DNA of 64,000 nucleotides, taken from assembly GCA_002427815.1 (NCBI GenBank), contig DIZF01000020.1, forward strand, positions 163,871 through 227,870, in the 5' to 3' direction. The stretch comes from Ramlibacter tataouinensis. GTDB taxonomy: Bacteria > Pseudomonadota > Gammaproteobacteria > Burkholderiales > Burkholderiaceae_C. The notes beneath the pieces are model-generated. The model ran no database searches. It saw only the letters and a program-made list of their open reading frames with translations, and had not been told where the DNA came from. Positions within the stretch are counted from its first letter, which is position 1, and the number at the start of each line of letters is the position of its first letter. A program made the translations under genes and the position numbers. This document shows positions 18,059 through 26,247 of the stretch, piece after piece.

Positions 18059-19183
18059 ATGAAGAATCTATTGCTAGGTATTGTGCTGACGCTGCTGGCG
18101 CTGGCGGCATGTACCGAGAAGCCCGGGCCAACTCCCAAGCCCGTCACCGCTGACATCGCAGCCGGCAAGGTCATTGCGGAGCGCGACTGCAAGGCATGCC
18201 ACGGCGCCAATGGCGGCGGCGTTGCACCCGCCATTCCCCACCTAGCGGCGCAGCGGGAGAGCTATCTGCTCGCGTCGTTGAAGGAATACAAGGATGGCAA
18301 GCGCGCGCATGCGGCACTCAAGGACATGACGAAACAGATGAGTGAATCCGATCTGCGCAATGTGGCCGCGTATTTCGCCAGTTTGCCGCCCGTTGCCAAT
18401 CCCACCGCGCAGGATATCAAGCACTCATCGCCATACGAGCAGGGCAAAGCGCAAGCGGCCGCCTGTGCGGGCTGCCACGGCGCAGACGGCAACGCCAAGA
18501 CCCCCGGCACGCCCAGTCTGGCCGGCCAGCAGCCCCATTATCTGGTTGCGGCGATACACGAGTACCACCAGGGCGATCGCAAGACCGGCTCCATGAAATC
18601 GCAACTGCGCGACTCGGACCCGCTCGAACTGGAGAATCTGGCCCTGTACTTCGCGGCGCAAACGCCCACTCAACGCGCTCCGGCATCGCGCGGAGATCCC
18701 GTTGCCGGCGAGCCGCTCAGCGCCATGTGCGGTGGTTGTCACGGCGCGGGGGGCGTGAGCAGCGACGCGGCGACGCCAAGCCTCGCAGGGCAGGACGCGC
18801 GGTACCTGGCGGACGCAATCAGGGCGTACCGCAAGACACGCCAGAACTGGGGAATGCAGCGATACGTGTCCGGTCTGAGCGACAAGGATATCGACAATAT
18901 TTCGGCGTTCTACGCGGCGCAGAAGCCAAGGGCTGCTGATCAGGTGCCGAGTTCAACGCAGGAACTCGCGGCCAAGTGCGATCGCTGCCATGACGCGGAG
19001 GCTACTGCCTCGATTTCGGCGCCGAAAATGCGCGGCCAGGACAAGGACTATCTCGTCATGGCGCTGAGGGCGTACCGCGACGGCAAGCGCGAAAGTACCA
19101 CCATGCACAGCATGAGCTTCCCCTACAGCAATGCAATCATAGAAGGCCTTGCGTCCTGGTACGCAAGTCAACCGGCCAAGTGA
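18059..19183 (+). CDS. Tetraheme c4-type cytochrome lipoprotein
   Basis: A 374-residue lipoprotein with a signal and lipobox in LLALAAC (modified Cys at about residue 18), followed by four c-type domains with CKACH, CAGCH, CGGCH and CDRCH. The domains share the repeated pattern of a PSLAGQ-type turn after the haem and a Met-containing helix. It is paralogous to the soluble tetraheme protein at 15887, but membrane-tethered. The ATG at 18059 gives an immediate lipoprotein signal. It is the last gene of this run, directly before a 40-base palindrome. The membrane side (inner or outer) is not clear from the +2 residue (Thr). Confidence 0.87.
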   Translation: MKNLLLGIVLTLLALAACTEKPGPTPKPVTADIAAGKVIAERDCKACHGANGGGVAPAIPHLAAQRESYLLASLKEYKDGKRAHAALKDMTKQMSESDLRNVAAYFASLPPVANPTAQDIKHSSPYEQGKAQAAACAGCHGADGNAKTPGTPSLAGQQPHYLVAAIHEYHQGDRKTGSMKSQLRDSDPLELENLALYFAAQTPTQRAPASRGDPVAGEPLSAMCGGCHGAGGVSSDAATPSLAGQDARYLADAIRAYRKTRQNWGMQRYVSGLSDKDIDNISAFYAAQKPRAADQVPSSTQELAAKCDRCHDAEATASISAPKMRGQDKDYLVMALRAYRDGKRESTTMHSMSFPYSNAIIEGLASWYASQPAK

Positions 19184-19185
19184 GC

Positions 19186-19225
19186 GTCAGCAGATGCCGG
19201 TGCCGCGGCACCGGCATCTGCTGAC
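19186..19225. terminator. Perfect 40-base palindrome between convergent genes
   Basis: Bases 19186-19205 are the exact reverse complement of 19206-19225, with no unpaired centre; the outer arms are GTCAGCAGATGCC and GGCATCTGCTGAC. It begins 2 bases after the cytochrome stop and ends 18 bases before the convergent regulator gene, so a bidirectional termination role is likely. No strong T run follows on either strand. Confidence 0.65.
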
Positions 19226-19242
19226 ATTCCCGGATCGCCACG

Positions 19243-19896
19243 TTACTGGCCCTCATTACGGCGAGCTCCGCGCACCGCGAGCATCGCCGCCTCGACGCGG
19301 CTGCGCACATGCAGCTTTTCGAGAATGTTGGTGATGTAATGCTTGATGGTTTTCTCGGAAAGATGCAGGTGGTCACCGATTTCCCGGTTGGTCAATCCGC
19401 GTACCACTAGATTCAGAATTTCCGACTCGCGTTCAGTCAATTCTTCCAGCGGATCCTGCGGCGCCTGGCCACGGCTGAGCGTAACCAAAATGCCCGCCGC
19501 CAGCGAAGGGGTTACGTAGACTTCCCCCTGAGCGACGGAGCGCACGACGCGCGCCAGATCGTGCGCGGAGACACCTTTGAGCACGTAAGCACGCGCGCCG
19601 GCTTTGAATGATGCCAGCAACTTGTCCTCGTCCTCCATGACAGTCAGCATCATGATCCGTGTAGCGGGGCAGGCGGTCGTGATCTTTTCGGCGGTCACGA
19701 TTCCGCCCCAGCCCTGCATACCGATATCGAGCAGGACGACATCGGGAAGAAGGTCGCGCGCCAGGCTCAGCGCCTCCTCGCCGGAGGCGGCCTGGCCGAC
19801 AACAGCGAGGTCTGGTTCCGATGCGAGCGAGTGCACCACACCTTCACGAAACAGCGGATGGTCATCCGCAACCAGGATGCGAATACTCTCAGACAT
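19243..19896 (-). CDS. NarL/FixJ-family response regulator paired with the adjacent kinase
   Basis: A 217-residue regulator. The receiver has acidic residues in VADDHPLFREG, the phospho-acceptor Asp in DVVLLDIGMQGWGG (about 56), Thr in MMLTVMED and Lys in YVLKGVS. A LuxR-type helix-turn-helix (LTERESEILNLVVRGLTNREI, then SEKTIKHYITNIL) occupies the last 65 residues. The ATG at 19894-19896 overlaps the kinase stop by 8 bases, so the two form a two-component operon. It sits between the two inner-membrane quinol-oxidase gene clusters and probably regulates one or both. Confidence 0.92.
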   Translation of the reverse strand: MSESIRILVADDHPLFREGVVHSLASEPDLAVVGQAASGEEALSLARDLLPDVVLLDIGMQGWGGIVTAEKITTACPATRIMMLTVMEDEDKLLASFKAGARAYVLKGVSAHDLARVVRSVAQGEVYVTPSLAAGILVTLSRGQAPQDPLEELTERESEILNLVVRGLTNREIGDHLHLSEKTIKHYITNILEKLHVRSRVEAAMLAVRGARRNEGQ

Positions 19897-21310
19897 TCTC
19901 GTGTACCTGCTGGGCCAGTGGCAACGACGCGTGGACCACGGTTCCCCGGTCAGGGGCACTCTGAACGTCGAAGCGACCGCCGAGAAGCTCGACGCGTTCG
20001 CGCATTCCTTGCAGCCCCAGATGCGCGCCGTCGATCGATGCCTTGGGATCAAACCCCCTGCCTTCGTCGCTGACCTCGACGATGAGCTGCGCGTCGACAA
20101 CATCCAGCGTCACCCGCTGGTTGCTTGCACCGCCATGGCGAAACCCGTTGGCGAGTGACTCCTGCAACAGCCTGAACAGCGTAATCCGCACCGACAGCGG
20201 CGCCTCATCAGGGACATCGCCGATGGATAGCGGTACCGTAAGTCCCGTCTTGTGCTCGTGGTCCCTCACCGCGCGGCGCACCGTATCGGCGACCGAAAGC
20301 TGCTCGATCTCGGGCAGGCGCAGGCCGCGCAGGATGGCGCGCATGTCCGTCAGCGCGGATTGGAGCGCGACGTGGATGGTGTGGAAGTCGTCGGCGATGC
20401 TGCTGTCATGCCCCGCTGCGTGCGCGCAAGCGCTGCAAACTTCGGCCAGCGATTCGATGCGCATCGACGCCAGCGCCAATCCCTGCCCCGGTCCGTCGTG
20501 CAGATCGGTGGCGACATGACGCAGAAAGCGTTCGTTCAGCGCTGTCGTGCGGGCGCCGGCCCGGCGGACACGGTCGTGCAACTGCTCGTTCTGAGCCAGC
20601 AGCGCCGTGAGCTGGTCCACCTTTTCGCCAAGCTCGCGCTGTTGCGCCGCGATCGTGTTGGTCGCCCTTCTCACCAGTGTCGCGAGCAACGCCAGCATGG
20701 CCAGTGTCACTGCGCCGTGCACCACCCAGCTGCGCAGTTGTGCCGCGCGCACCGCTTGCTCCATGCCGTCGGCCGCCTGGTAGAAGTCCGCCACTGCGAT
20801 GACCGACCTGTCCCGATCGGCACGAATGGGTGAGTAGGTCTCGATCAAACGGGACTGTTGCCGCTCCTTGAATACGCTCTCCAGCTCACTCGGGTTGACG
20901 ATGCGGGAGCTCACCTCGCCGGCAAAAGCGCTTGCCGGTGGCCGCTTGGCCGGGCCCGGACCGATCGCCAGCGACGGGTCCGCACTGTTGAAGATGATCC
21001 GGCCGTCCAGGCCCCAGATCTTCAGCACGACGATGTGCTCGCCCAGGTGCGTGCTCGCCAGCTTCCGGTCAAGTGCGATTCGGTCGGCTGCTTCGAGCGG
21101 CCGGCCGTTCGCCAACGACTGCAGGTGAGGAGAAATGGCGCCATCCAGGTACAGGTCGGTCATGACGCCCATACCGTTCATGATGCCGGACTCGATCTGG
21201 GTGCCCACCCAGGTGCCGATAAACACCATCGCCGCGACCAGCCCACAGAACCCGATCAGCAGGAATCGGTGCACCAGACTCAGACTGGATATTGCTTTCA
21301 TGGGGAACAT
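19889..21310 (-). CDS. Sensor histidine kinase (HisKA_3 type)
   Basis: A 473-residue membrane kinase. One helix (about residues 13-36), a periplasmic sensor domain of about 150 residues, and a second helix (about 195-213) lead to a coiled-coil linker. The HisKA_3 dimerisation domain has the phospho-acceptor in ATDLHDGPGQGL (His at about 271), and the HATPase_c domain contains ESLANGFRHG, DEGRGFDP and GLQGMRERVELLGG. A CSAC pair lies about 20 residues after the phospho-His. In-frame GTG (21325) and ATG (21301) are alternative starts; none has a clear ribosome site. The ligand is unknown. Confidence 0.88.
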   Translation of the reverse strand: MFPMKAISSLSLVHRFLLIGFCGLVAAMVFIGTWVGTQIESGIMNGMGVMTDLYLDGAISPHLQSLANGRPLEAADRIALDRKLASTHLGEHIVVLKIWGLDGRIIFNSADPSLAIGPGPAKRPPASAFAGEVSSRIVNPSELESVFKERQQSRLIETYSPIRADRDRSVIAVADFYQAADGMEQAVRAAQLRSWVVHGAVTLAMLALLATLVRRATNTIAAQQRELGEKVDQLTALLAQNEQLHDRVRRAGARTTALNERFLRHVATDLHDGPGQGLALASMRIESLAEVCSACAHAAGHDSSIADDFHTIHVALQSALTDMRAILRGLRLPEIEQLSVADTVRRAVRDHEHKTGLTVPLSIGDVPDEAPLSVRITLFRLLQESLANGFRHGGASNQRVTLDVVDAQLIVEVSDEGRGFDPKASIDGAHLGLQGMRERVELLGGRFDVQSAPDRGTVVHASLPLAQQVHENV

Positions 21311-21568
21311 CAAAAATTCTAGCACCTGTGGTTGGCAGCGGGCATCGCCGAAGGTCCGGGACTAAAGGCCCGAACATCGCTTCAATTCAGGGTCAAAGGT
21401 CTGTTGTCGCGCACCTCCTGTCGCGTCATCCTTGCCACATGGGCTCATTAGGAAGTGTCAGCAGGCGTCAGGCGCGAACCGCGCTCGTTGTCTCCTTCTT
21501 CCGCCCGTCATCCGCGCGGCGCCAACAGCTGGATTCCCGGCGCTCCCGCTCGGGCAAGGAGAACGGCG

Positions 21569-22372
21569 ATGCGAACTCGGCGTTTCGCGGTCATGACTCT
21601 CTTGGTCACCGTCAGCCTGGGTTCACTTTGCGGCGCCGCCGCGCCTGCGCCTGCGCCAAAAGCGAGGCAAAGCGTATTCGAGGCCACGCTGGAGACCCAG
21701 CCCCAATCGACGCCGGAACTGTCGACGGACGAATTCAAGGCGTTTCTGGCCGGCAGGAGCGGCGTCGTTCTGGATGCGAGGCCCAAGCTGGAGTTCGAGC
21801 TCGCGCATATTCCCGGCAGCATAAGCATCCAGGAAACGGGGCTGTTGCGCATCGTGCAAACCTTGCCCACGCCGACGACCGCCATCGTCATCTATTCGGA
21901 TGGCCCGTTCTCCGATCTGCCCAAGCGCCACGCCGAGGAACTGCGGAGCATGGGGTATACGAACGTCAGCCGCTATCAGCTTGGCCTTGCGGTGTGGCGG
22001 GCGCTCGGCAATACCGCGGAAACCAGTCTGGAGGGTTTCCGTCGCATCTTTCACGGGAACAACGCCGTGTTCGTTGATGCGCGCAGCCGTGCCGAATATT
22101 CGGCGGGCACAATTCCGGCCGCGGAAACGGTGTTGGCCGGCGAGGTAAGCAGTGCCAGAAAGGACCACCGTCTTCAATACTATGACCATGCCATGCGCAT
22201 CGTTGTATTCGGGAACAGTGCCCTCGAAGCCCGCACGGTGGCGGAAGAAATCGCCCGGAACGCGTACCCGAATAGCAGCTTCTTCAGTGGAACGTATCAG
22301 GAATTGAAACAAGCAAAGTTCTATTCTGAACGAAAGCCATCTCCTTTTAATCTGGACGGCCTTACGCGCTGA
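21569..22372 (+). CDS. Exported tandem rhodanese-like protein lacking catalytic Cys
   Basis: A 267-residue secreted protein. A signal peptide (about residues 1-27, starting at the ATG at 21569 after AAGGAG) is followed by two rhodanese-like domains. Each has the conserved entry motif (VVLDARPKLEFELAHIPGS and VFVDARSRAEYSAGTIPA). Neither shows the active-site Cys loop: the corresponding positions read VIYSDGPFSDLP and VVFGNSALEAR. It is therefore probably a non-catalytic binding or structural protein. It precedes the hexaheme cytochrome gene by 14 bases and likely belongs to that operon. Confidence 0.82.
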   Translation: MRTRRFAVMTLLVTVSLGSLCGAAAPAPAPKARQSVFEATLETQPQSTPELSTDEFKAFLAGRSGVVLDARPKLEFELAHIPGSISIQETGLLRIVQTLPTPTTAIVIYSDGPFSDLPKRHAEELRSMGYTNVSRYQLGLAVWRALGNTAETSLEGFRRIFHGNNAVFVDARSRAEYSAGTIPAAETVLAGEVSSARKDHRLQYYDHAMRIVVFGNSALEARTVAEEIARNAYPNSSFFSGTYQELKQAKFYSERKPSPFNLDGLTR

Positions 22373-22386
22373 CGTGAAAGACGAGC

Positions 22387-23385
22387 ATGCCCAAGCACAT
22401 ATTCCGACTGATCTGCCTGCTACTCGGTGTTCTGGTGCTGGCGTTGATTGCGCCGCGATTCTTAACTGTCGATTCCTTCTACAAGTTCGGCCACTACCGA
22501 GCCAATTCGGTGCCCGAAATTGCCGCGCAGGAGCCGGCCTACAAGACAGCGCGTTACTGCCTGTCCTGTCACGCCCAGCGCGTCGCGCTATGGTCGGCCA
22601 ACAGCCACAAATCCGTCACGTGCGAAGTGTGTCACGGTGCAGCCCAGGGCCATCCCCAGAACGGCAAGCTGCCGATACCCAAGGACACGGTGAAGTTGTG
22701 TACCTTGTGTCACGAGGCAATGCCCGGACGTCCCCTTACCCAGCCCCAGATCGTGCTGGCCAAGCATGACGCCGGTGGGCAACCATGCACCACCTGTCAC
22801 AACCCGCATTCGCCCAAGATCGCGGCCGGCCTCGTGAAGGTAACGGGCAATGCGGCAGCCGGGAAGCAGCGCGCCGAGAGCTGCGCGGATTGCCACGGCG
22901 CCGACGGGACCAGTCCCAATAGTACGTGGCCGAATCTGGCCGGGCAGAGCTCGGCTTACCTCGCCAAGATACTTGCGGCGTACAAGTCCGGCGAGCAGAA
23001 GGACGTGGCGATGACGCCGCTCGCACAAACCCTCAGCGATGCCGATGTACAGAACCTCGCTGCGTATTACGCCGGCCTGAGCTGCAAGGCCGCGCCAAGT
23101 CAATCGGCGGCCGGCGATGCGGCAGCAGGAAAGGCCCTGGCGGAAAACTGCGCGGGATGCCACGGCGAAGGCGGCATCGGAGCGAACCCGGCCTGGCCAA
23201 AGCTCGCGGCTCAGAAGCCAGGATATCTTGTGAACGCGCTCAAGGCTTTCAGGGCGGGCCTGCGCAAAGACCCGACGATGGCCGGGGTAGCCAGGGGATT
23301 GAGCGACGCCGACATCGCCAACCTTGCCGCTTATTACGCGCAGCAGAGCTGCCCGCCAGCAACCCAAGAAAGGAAGACGCAATGA
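22387..23385 (+). CDS. Membrane-anchored hexaheme cytochrome c (CbcS/NrfB-like plus two c553 domains)
   Basis: A 332-residue periplasmic cytochrome anchored by an N-terminal helix (about residues 5-23) with no obvious cleavage site. It has six CxxCH motifs. Four closely spaced ones (about 58, 79, 105, 134) form an NrfB/NapC-like multihaem segment, and two later ones (about 166 and 258) belong to c553-type domains ending NLAAYYAG and NLAAYYAQQ. The stop overlaps the next FeS gene (ATGA at 23382-23385). In Geobacter Cbc4 (CbcSTU) the order is multihaem cytochrome, FeS protein, NrfD protein, as here. It is the likely electron outlet of that complex. Confidence 0.87.
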   Translation: MPKHIFRLICLLLGVLVLALIAPRFLTVDSFYKFGHYRANSVPEIAAQEPAYKTARYCLSCHAQRVALWSANSHKSVTCEVCHGAAQGHPQNGKLPIPKDTVKLCTLCHEAMPGRPLTQPQIVLAKHDAGGQPCTTCHNPHSPKIAAGLVKVTGNAAAGKQRAESCADCHGADGTSPNSTWPNLAGQSSAYLAKILAAYKSGEQKDVAMTPLAQTLSDADVQNLAAYYAGLSCKAAPSQSAAGDAAAGKALAENCAGCHGEGGIGANPAWPKLAAQKPGYLVNALKAFRAGLRKDPTMAGVARGLSDADIANLAAYYAQQSCPPATQERKTQ

Positions 23386-24284
23386 GCGAGAAGGCCAAAC
23401 TGTCAATGCAGGCGCGGCGCACGTTTCTCGGCAAACTGGGGCTCGCGGCAACCTGCACGGGTGCGGCCCTGGGTGCCGGCGTGCTGGGCGCGGTCCAGTC
23501 CGCCACTGCCAAGAGCGAGACTTCGGCAAGCGGCGCCCCGAGTGGCACCGCGGCGGGCGATGGAAAAGCCGCCTCCACGGCCCCGGGTGGCTCCTTTCCG
23601 ACGCCGGATTACGACTGGACCAAGCACCAATGGGCGTTTGGCGTTGACGCCACCAAATGCATCGGCTGTCTGCGTTGCGTGGAGGCTTGCAAGCGCGAAA
23701 ATCACGTCCCGGGCAACGCGCACCAGTTCCGTACCTGGGTCGAACGCTATGTCCATATCGAGGGCGATGAGCAGGTACACATCGACAGCCAGCAGGACCC
23801 GGTGAACATCGAGGCCTCCGGCTCGGAGCGAGAGTATCGATTTGCCAATCGGTACAAGGATGCGAAGGTGGAAAAGGCCTTCTTCGTGCCCAAGCTTTGC
23901 AACCACTGCACCCATCCGGCCTGCGTTCAGGTGTGCCCAACCGGCGCCACTTACCGGACCAAGGACGGCGTGGTGCTGATTGACCACGAGTATTGCATCG
24001 GTTGCAGATACTGCGTGCAGGCCTGCCCCTACGGCGCCCGCTACTTCGACGAGGAACGAGGTGTTTCCGACAAGTGCACCTGGTGTTATCACCGCATCAC
24101 CAAGGGTCTCGATCCAGCTTGCGTGGAAGTGTGCCCGGTCGGCGCGCGCGTCTTCGGGGATACCCGGGACAAGCAAAGCCCGATCAGCCTGTTCATTCGC
24201 AATAACCGCGTCGAGGTACTGAGACCCGAATCAGGCAATGCCCCGAATGTCTTCTATGTCGGGATTGACAAGGAAGTGAACTGA
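23382..24284 (+). CDS. Periplasmic four-cluster ferredoxin subunit (NrfC/PsrB/CbcT-like)
   Basis: A 300-residue iron-sulfur protein exported by the Tat route ([13 protein letters not shown] at residues 11-23). Four [4Fe-4S] cysteine groups are visible: [35 protein letters not shown], and CTWC paired with CVEVCPVG. It would link an NrfD quinone-site subunit to a cytochrome or catalytic subunit. No molybdopterin catalytic gene adjoins, so the hexaheme cytochrome is the likely partner. The start codon overlaps the hexaheme stop; the stop overlaps the NrfD start (TGATG). Confidence 0.9.
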   Translation: MSEKAKLSMQARRTFLGKLGLAATCTGAALGAGVLGAVQSATAKSETSASGAPSGTAAGDGKAASTAPGGSFPTPDYDWTKHQWAFGVDATKCIGCLRCVEACKRENHVPGNAHQFRTWVERYVHIEGDEQVHIDSQQDPVNIEASGSEREYRFANRYKDAKVEKAFFVPKLCNHCTHPACVQVCPTGATYRTKDGVVLIDHEYCIGCRYCVQACPYGARYFDEERGVSDKCTWCYHRITKGLDPACVEVCPVGARVFGDTRDKQSPISLFIRNNRVEVLRPESGNAPNVFYVGIDKEVN

Positions 24285-25477
24285 TGGAACATCTCATTCC
24301 CTTTGTACCCTACACCGGGTGGGTCTATCCGAACGAAACGGTATTCGAGTGGTCGGTTCTGATCGCCGTCTATCCCTACCTCACCGGCCTGGTTGCGGGT
24401 GCATTTACCGTGTCGAGTCTGTATCAGGTGTTCCACTTCGAGCGGCTCAAGCCCGTGGCGCACCTGGCCCTGCTGACTTCGTTGTGTTTCATGATTTTCG
24501 TGCCAATGCCCTTGCTGCTGCACCTGGGGCACCCGGAGCGTGCGTTCAATTCCACGATCACGCCGCATCTGACTTCCGCGATGGCGATGTTTGGCTTTTT
24601 CGCCAGCTTCTACGTCGGCCTTTTGCTTCTCGAAGGCTGGTTTGCGTACCGCCCCTTCATTGTCGAGCAGGCGCAAAGGAGAACCGGATTGCTCGGACGC
24701 TTCTATCGTCTGCTCACCCTGGGCTCCTACGATGTGTCCGAGAATGCCATGCGCTACGACAGAAAGTGGATTTTCGCGCTTGCCGTGATCGGCATACCCG
24801 CAGCCCACGGACTGCACGGCTACGTCGGATTCATGTACGGTTCGCTCAAGTCGCGCGAATGGTGGTCTTCCGATCTGATGCCGGTCATCTTCCTGTTTTC
24901 GGCCATCATCTCTGGCGTTTCCCTGTTGGCGGTGCTCTACGTGGTCTCCTGCAAGTTGCGCAAGATTACGGTCGATCTGGCATGCCTCAAGGGACTCGCC
25001 TACACGATCTGGGCCTTCATCATGGTCGCCCTGGTATTGGAGGGTCTCGAATTTGCCAACATCGTCTACAAGGGCCGCGAGGGGGTGGACATGATCATGC
25101 AGTACGTCACAGGTCCGCTGCTGATTCCGTATTTCATTCTGCAGTTCGCTGTCGGCGCTATCACGCCATTCTTCTGGCTTTCCTACATGATCTGGCGCGG
25201 TACCACCGGCAAGGCCCTGGTCGTGGGTGTGACGGTGTGCGCGCTGCTGGTGCTGTTCTCGGTTTTCATGATGCGGTGGAACGTGGTGATCGGCGGTCAG
25301 GAAATCTCCAAGACCGGCAAAGGACTCCTGTCATATCACCTGCCGCTACTCGGCAAGGAAGGTGCGCTGGTGGCGATCGCATTGACGCTTGCGCCGCTGG
25401 CCCTGTTGTTTGGATTGACCCGGCTGTTTCCGCCCTGGGAAGATGACGCCAAACTGACCGAAGCGACTGGCCACTGA
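24284..25477 (+). CDS. NrfD/PsrC-family membrane quinone oxidoreductase subunit (CbcU-like)
   Basis: A 397-residue polytopic membrane protein with nine or ten predicted helices. It belongs to the NrfD/PsrC family by its helix pattern and motifs such as PLLLHLGHPERAFN near helix 3 and HGYVGFMYGSLKSREWW, which line the quinone site in family members. It shares one base with the upstream FeS gene. Together with the hexaheme cytochrome and FeS subunit it would oxidise quinol and send electrons to the periplasm. The direction is inferred from its company of outward-facing cytochromes. Confidence 0.9.
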   Translation: MEHLIPFVPYTGWVYPNETVFEWSVLIAVYPYLTGLVAGAFTVSSLYQVFHFERLKPVAHLALLTSLCFMIFVPMPLLLHLGHPERAFNSTITPHLTSAMAMFGFFASFYVGLLLLEGWFAYRPFIVEQAQRRTGLLGRFYRLLTLGSYDVSENAMRYDRKWIFALAVIGIPAAHGLHGYVGFMYGSLKSREWWSSDLMPVIFLFSAIISGVSLLAVLYVVSCKLRKITVDLACLKGLAYTIWAFIMVALVLEGLEFANIVYKGREGVDMIMQYVTGPLLIPYFILQFAVGAITPFFWLSYMIWRGTTGKALVVGVTVCALLVLFSVFMMRWNVVIGGQEISKTGKGLLSYHLPLLGKEGALVAIALTLAPLALLFGLTRLFPPWEDDAKLTEATGH

Positions 25478-25577
25478 ATCAATGGGATGGACAGGGATGG
25501 TATCGGTCTGTCTCGCAATGTACGCCCGACCAGCCTGACCAATTTGCCAGGCTCCATCAACTTGAAAGGAGAGTGGG

Positions 25578-25865
25578 ATGAAGAAGGCAGCCTGGATGCT
25601 TGGTGTGGCGGGCATGCTGGTCGGCATGGGCACGCTGCGGCGGCAGACGGCAAGGCGGTATACGACATGACCTGCGCGGACTGCCATTCGGCCAGCGCCG
25701 AAGACCGGTGACAAGGCGGCGTGGGCGCCTCTGATCAAGACGGGCGCGGCCGCCTTGACGGCCTCGGTCGTGAAGGGCAAGGGGGCGATGCCGCCCAAAG
25801 GCGGTGCGGGGTCGGAAGCGGAAGTCAAGGCTGCTGTCGATTACATGATCAGCCAGGCGAAATAG
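25578..25865 (+). pseudogene. Cytochrome c5-type gene with two frame disruptions
   Basis: The start ATG at 25578 follows a GGAGAG site and encodes a signal-like MKKAAWMLGVAGMLVGMGT before stopping early. The next frame continues with DGKAVYDMTCADCHS, a cytochrome c5-type haem segment. The original frame then resumes with PKTGDKAAWAPLIK and runs to the stop at 25863-25865, ending in the usual VDYMISQAK helix. Two compensating indels, the second apparently removing several residues between CADCH and PKTGD, explain this. It is either a decaying gene or carries base-calling errors. It lies 100 bases after the NrfD gene. Confidence 0.75.
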
Positions 25866-25875
25866 CGTAAGTCTC

Positions 25876-25905
25876 GCGGGGCGTACCGCGTTCACCCCCG
25901 CTTTT
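25876..25905 (+). terminator. Possible intrinsic terminator after the c5 gene remnant
   Basis: GCGGGG (25876-25881) pairs with CCCCGC (25896-25901) across a 14-base loop and is followed by TTTT. The short stem and long loop make it a modest signal. Confidence 0.45.
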
Positions 25906-26247
25906 CGTTACGGCCGCTCGCGCGTTCCGGAAGGGCCTCTGTCCGAGCCAATTTGTCAAGTAGCTGCGCGACAAGGCTCGCACGTCCCGCGCGCTTGAGC
26001 TGCCGTCGAGCCTCAGGCGGGCGCAGGCATACCCCCGGCGTGGCCTCGAGCACAAGCTCATCAATTCACCCGAGCAAGTAACCCCTGCCTGCTCTAGGAC
26101 TTTTCCTAGGGGAATCTTGATCGGGTTCTGATATCTGCTCACGCGCCTTCCTGCCAAACTTCTGCCATCAGCTGGGTCCTGTGTACAGCCTATGCCAGAC
26201 CCACGCTACCGGTTCAGTAAGTGGTTTGCTGTGATGAGGAGTCAGAT
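25906..26247 (+). promoter_or_regulatory. Leader/promoter region of the first decaheme gene
   Basis: No gene is visible in this 342-base gap. It contains a 6-base hairpin, CTAGGA-cttt-TCCTAG (26094-26109), that could be an operator. A TTGAT half-site occurs just after it without a matching second half. The segment presumably holds the promoter of the decaheme gene at 26248; no convincing -10/-35 pair was found. Confidence 0.4.

Noticed and set aside
23382..25477. Assigning the FeS/NrfD pair to a polysulfide, tetrathionate or nitrite reductase
   Set aside because: No molybdopterin or NrfA-type catalytic gene is present in the operon; the multihaem partner and order fit a quinol-to-cytochrome module better.
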